From Marivivens donghaensis (GTDB lineage: Bacteria > Pseudomonadota > Alphaproteobacteria > Rhodobacterales > Rhodobacteraceae), in assembly GCF_023541015.1 (NCBI RefSeq), contig NZ_JALNPR010000001.1, forward strand, positions 711,178-775,177: a stretch of 64,000 bases of DNA, read 5' to 3'. Positions 62,055 to 64,000 of the stretch are shown here, one piece after another (position 1 is the stretch's first letter; every line of letters begins with the position of its first letter). The notes beneath the pieces are model-generated. The model saw only the letters and a list, made by a program, of their open reading frames with translations, had not been told where the DNA came from and searched no databases. The position numbers and the translations under genes were made by a program.

Positions 62055-62155
62055 ATTAAGGTCAATATTTACAGGAAATGCGGACCTTAACTATCTGTAA
62101 ATACTTCATGAATTACCTCAGCCCTAGCATTGGGCTTGCCATGAGTGTTGACCAA
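62038..62155 (+). repeat. Left 118-bp inverted repeat
   Basis: This segment matches the reverse complement of 63351-63468 at 117 of 118 positions; the mismatch is A at 62120 against the complement of C at 63386. It contains the porin ribosome site and ATG on the minus strand and the interleaved inverted repeats at 62056-62103. Confidence 0.97.
62056..62103. repeat. Interleaved inverted repeats inside the repeat unit
   Basis: TTAAGGTC (62056-62063) pairs with GACCTTAA (62083-62090), and TATTTACAG (62066-62074) pairs with CTGTAAATA (62095-62103). The order A-B-A'-B' cannot form one simple hairpin; as RNA it would be an H-type pseudoknot, and as DNA it could be two alternating recombinase arm pairs. 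The right repeat holds the same set at 63403-63450. Confidence 0.8.
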
Positions 62156-62156
62156 A

Positions 62157-63332
62157 ATGCAGACCAAAAGTGTCCCATATACGTTTAACCGTGAAGGTTA
62201 TTATTACTTCTCTAGACGTGTGCCGAACGACTTAGTTGAACATTACAGCTATCCACGAGTCGTTCAGTCGCTGCACACAAAGCAGTACTCAATAGCTCGA
62301 ACACGTGCTGTGATGCTGGCGGCTAAACTTGATGAACATTGGTCTCACATGAGGCTCGCCCATGCTGAGCTACCAGGAAAGCATTTACTCAAGCAGAAGA
62401 ACGTTTCGTTTGTGCAGAGTAGTGCTGCACCTCAAGTCGTACAGAGCATGAGCTTAACTGAAGCTGTTGAGATTTACTTGTCTCTGAAGGGCGCAGGTAA
62501 ACCGAAAACTTTCCATGCTGCTGCACATCGCACCTGTGGCTACCTTGTTGACGCTTGTGGCTTGAAGCAATTGCATGAGTACACTCGAAGTGATGCTCTG
62601 GCTTTCCGTGACAGTCTGATTGCCCGTGGTTTGGCAGGGACTAGCATCACTCGCATCTTTAATAGCGTCGTTGCTGTGTTCAACTTTGCTAACTCTGAAC
62701 ATGCATTGGGGCTCAAAAATCCCTTTACTCGTATATACTATGACAGGTCTGCTGGAGTGTCAGAACGTCAGCCTATTGCGGTTCAAGACATCCGAGTTAT
62801 TCAAGCCAAATGTAAGGACTTTGATGATGAAGCCCGATGGTTGGTAGCGTTAGTGAGCGACACTGGACTTCGCTTGGCTGAAGCAGCAGGTGCAATGGTG
62901 TCGGACCTGAAGCTAGATCATCCTGTCCCGCATATCGTCATTGAACCCAATAGTTACCGTGGCCTGAAGACGATTAGCAGTAAACGTATTGTGCCACTTG
63001 TCGGCGCATCTCTCTGGGCTGCCCAGCGCATTGTGAAGACCTGTAGCGATCCAAAGGGACCAGCGTTTCTGAGGTATAATAAAACTGGCCAAACCAATGC
63101 GAACTCAGCAAGTAGTGCTATGAATAAATGGCTCAAACCTTTTGTAGGGAGAGGGTGCTCACTACACAGCTTCCGTCACTCAATGCGTGACAGACTAAGA
63201 GCCGTTAACTGCCCAACTGAAATGGTGGATCAGCTTGGGGGATGGTCGCATGATAATGTGGGGCAGGGTTATGGTCGTGGGTACGGCCTCGAACAACTTC
63301 AGCAGTACATGAACGCTATTGTTATATCTTAA
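62157..63332 (+). CDS. Tyrosine recombinase with DUF6538-like N-terminus
   Basis: The 391-residue protein starts with a stretch like DUF6538 (PYTFNREGYYYFSRRVPNDLVEHY), continues with a SAM-like core-binding region (about 100-190), and ends with a catalytic domain: Arg239 in TGLRLAEAAGA, His337 and Arg340 in LHSFRHSMRDR, GGWSHDNVGQ and the nucleophile Tyr372 in GYGRGYG. All catalytic positions appear intact. The ATG at 62157 lies just inside the left inverted repeat; GTG at 62145 and TTG at 62148 are in frame, and none has a ribosome site. The promoter, if local, must lie within the repeat. GC content is well below that of the chromosome. Confidence 0.9.
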   Translation: MQTKSVPYTFNREGYYYFSRRVPNDLVEHYSYPRVVQSLHTKQYSIARTRAVMLAAKLDEHWSHMRLAHAELPGKHLLKQKNVSFVQSSAAPQVVQSMSLTEAVEIYLSLKGAGKPKTFHAAAHRTCGYLVDACGLKQLHEYTRSDALAFRDSLIARGLAGTSITRIFNSVVAVFNFANSEHALGLKNPFTRIYYDRSAGVSERQPIAVQDIRVIQAKCKDFDDEARWLVALVSDTGLRLAEAAGAMVSDLKLDHPVPHIVIEPNSYRGLKTISSKRIVPLVGASLWAAQRIVKTCSDPKGPAFLRYNKTGQTNANSASSAMNKWLKPFVGRGCSLHSFRHSMRDRLRAVNCPTEMVDQLGGWSHDNVGQGYGRGYGLEQLQQYMNAIVIS

Positions 63333-63350
63333 ACAGCCCCTGACTTTCGA

Positions 63351-63468
63351 TTGGTCAACACTCATGGCAAGCCCAATGCTAGGGCCGAGGTAATTCATGA
63401 AGTATTTACAGATAGTTAAGGTCCGCATTTCCTGTAAATATTGACCTTAATGTGGTGCCGCTACTCGG
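63351..63468 (-). repeat. Right 118-bp inverted repeat
   Basis: It is the inverted partner of 62038-62155. On the plus strand it reads GAGG, ATG (63397) and the codons for MKYL, so it carries a second copy of the porin start, and it ends in the GTGGTGCCGCTACTCGG that begins the porin body on the left side. Confidence 0.97.
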
Positions 63469-64000
63469 TGAGTTTTTGGTGCTATTCCCGTTACAGGCAC
63501 AACAAATCTGCTAACACTCTGAATTCATTACATAGGCTAACCTTTAGTTCATCACAATACGGCACATAATGGTCAGTAATTTGGTCAGTAGAGCGTGAGA
63601 GCTTGTACAGGTGCAGTTGAGCGACAGAGCTAGACCATGACCAGCGCTGTGTTGAACAGATAGTCAGCACAAGTTGGGTGGGGTGTCATACTTAATAGCT
63701 TGATGGGGGTATGGCTTGGATGAAGATCACAGATAGTCAGACTAATCCAAGGGCATGACTTCTAGCTGATGATAGTAACCCTGTTGGTCAGGCATTAGAG
63801 TACAGTCTTACCCGTTAAATGCTCACTGAGGTATCAGTTATGAACGCTACAAGCTCAACTCTGTAGCTGAGGTAGGGTACCCCCCCCTGCATGGGCCATA
63901 GGGGGTACTGGGGTAGTACGTATATGTGCTCTGCAACACACGGGGTTTTACAGTTTGGTCTGACCTGAAGCTGATTACTCTGTGTTGGTATGCTTCAGTG
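63469..64000. other. Non-coding AT-rich flank with short repeats
   Basis: No gene of useful length is visible. ACAGATAGTCAG occurs at 63656 and 63729, and its first nine bases also at 63408 inside the right inverted repeat. TGGTCAGTA occurs at 63570 and 63582, and TTGGTCAG again at 63784. GTACCCCC at 63877-63884 pairs with GGGGGTAC at 63901-63908. Short repeats next to a tyrosine recombinase gene resemble the arm sites of an attP region. The flank continues beyond the window. Confidence 0.5.

Larger units (their letters stand above)
62038..63468. mobile_element. Compact unit: single tyrosine recombinase between 118-bp inverted repeats
   Basis: The unit spans 1431 bases: two 118-base inverted repeats differing at one position and a 1195-base interior filled by one recombinase gene. 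The gene's start codon is two bases inside the left repeat and its stop 18 bases from the right one. Only 17 bases of the outer repeat ends code for the porin body. On the left the porin continues; on the right the sequence is AT-rich and not porin-like. RIT elements, with three recombinase genes and inverted ends, are the nearest arrangement known to me. An invertible switch is an alternative. Confidence 0.7.

Noticed and set aside
62107..62190. Plus-strand frame starting MNYLSPSIGL in the left repeat as a leader gene for the recombinase
   Set aside because: It lacks a ribosome site, stops after 26 codons, and overlaps the recombinase start in another frame; its openness follows from the repeat sequence.
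63877..63908. Rho-independent terminator in the right flank
   Set aside because: The GTACCCCC/GGGGGTAC stem is perfect but no T run or upstream gene is present.

Overview
The window looks like chromosome from a marine Rhodobacterales (Roseobacter-group) alphaproteobacterium. The evidence is a CtrA/SciP/CckA/ChpT cell-cycle relay, GTTC-N7-GTTC LexA half-sites, olsBA ornithine-lipid genes, DUF1153, DUF1127 and DUF3553 proteins, an L21 with a helix-hairpin-helix tail, and high-GC codon use. Two stretches differ sharply in character and read as mobile DNA: about 46.4-56.5 kb, and 62.0 kb to the end.

Layout. 1-14 kb: mnmA (cut by the window edge), sciP-ctrA, ligA-recG, a 40-residue membrane peptide behind a LexA-type box, a soluble chemotaxis-type receptor, a NifU-like scaffold, hisI, guaB-rsmB, and cckA behind a perfect CtrA box. 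14-23 kb: an alpha-glucoside locus (glk, aglR, aglEFGAK) with matching LacI-type operators. 23-25 kb: a folate/corrinoid one-carbon trio. 25-46 kb: housekeeping genes (ppx/gppA, rlmE, msrAB, tRNA-Ser, rplU-rpmA, obgE-proBA, chpT, olsBA, trmJ, ctaA, M32 peptidase, enoyl-CoA hydratase, thioesterase, a MocR regulator facing a DUF1127 gene, rplM-rpsI). 46.4-56.5 kb: an island with a tyrosine integrase, a single-chain Type ISP restriction-modification enzyme, three unrecognised or poorly recognised proteins, a structured non-coding stretch, and a serine resolvase with a small partner. 56.6-61 kb: tetR, ppk2, metA, a P-loop ATPase and an EamA transporter.

The last 3 kb is the most unusual part. A FadL-type porin has lost its signal-peptide start. 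A compact unit follows: one tyrosine recombinase gene fits almost exactly between two 118-bp inverted repeats that differ at one base (62038-62155 and 63351-63468). Each repeat carries what looks like the porin's own ribosome-binding site and start codon, plus a pair of interleaved 8- and 9-bp inverted repeats. Beyond it lie 530 bases of non-coding DNA with short repeats that could be recombinase arm sites. The arrangement could be a one-recombinase relative of transposon-like elements with terminal inverted repeats, or an invertible switch. I know of no described family that it matches exactly.

How the parts connect. CckA passes phosphate through ChpT to CtrA, and SciP restrains CtrA; all four genes lie within 36 kb, and ctrA and cckA have CtrA-type sites upstream. 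The agl genes form one uptake-and-hydrolysis route whose glucose product feeds Glk. The 46-56 kb island pairs integration functions with a DNA-defence enzyme.
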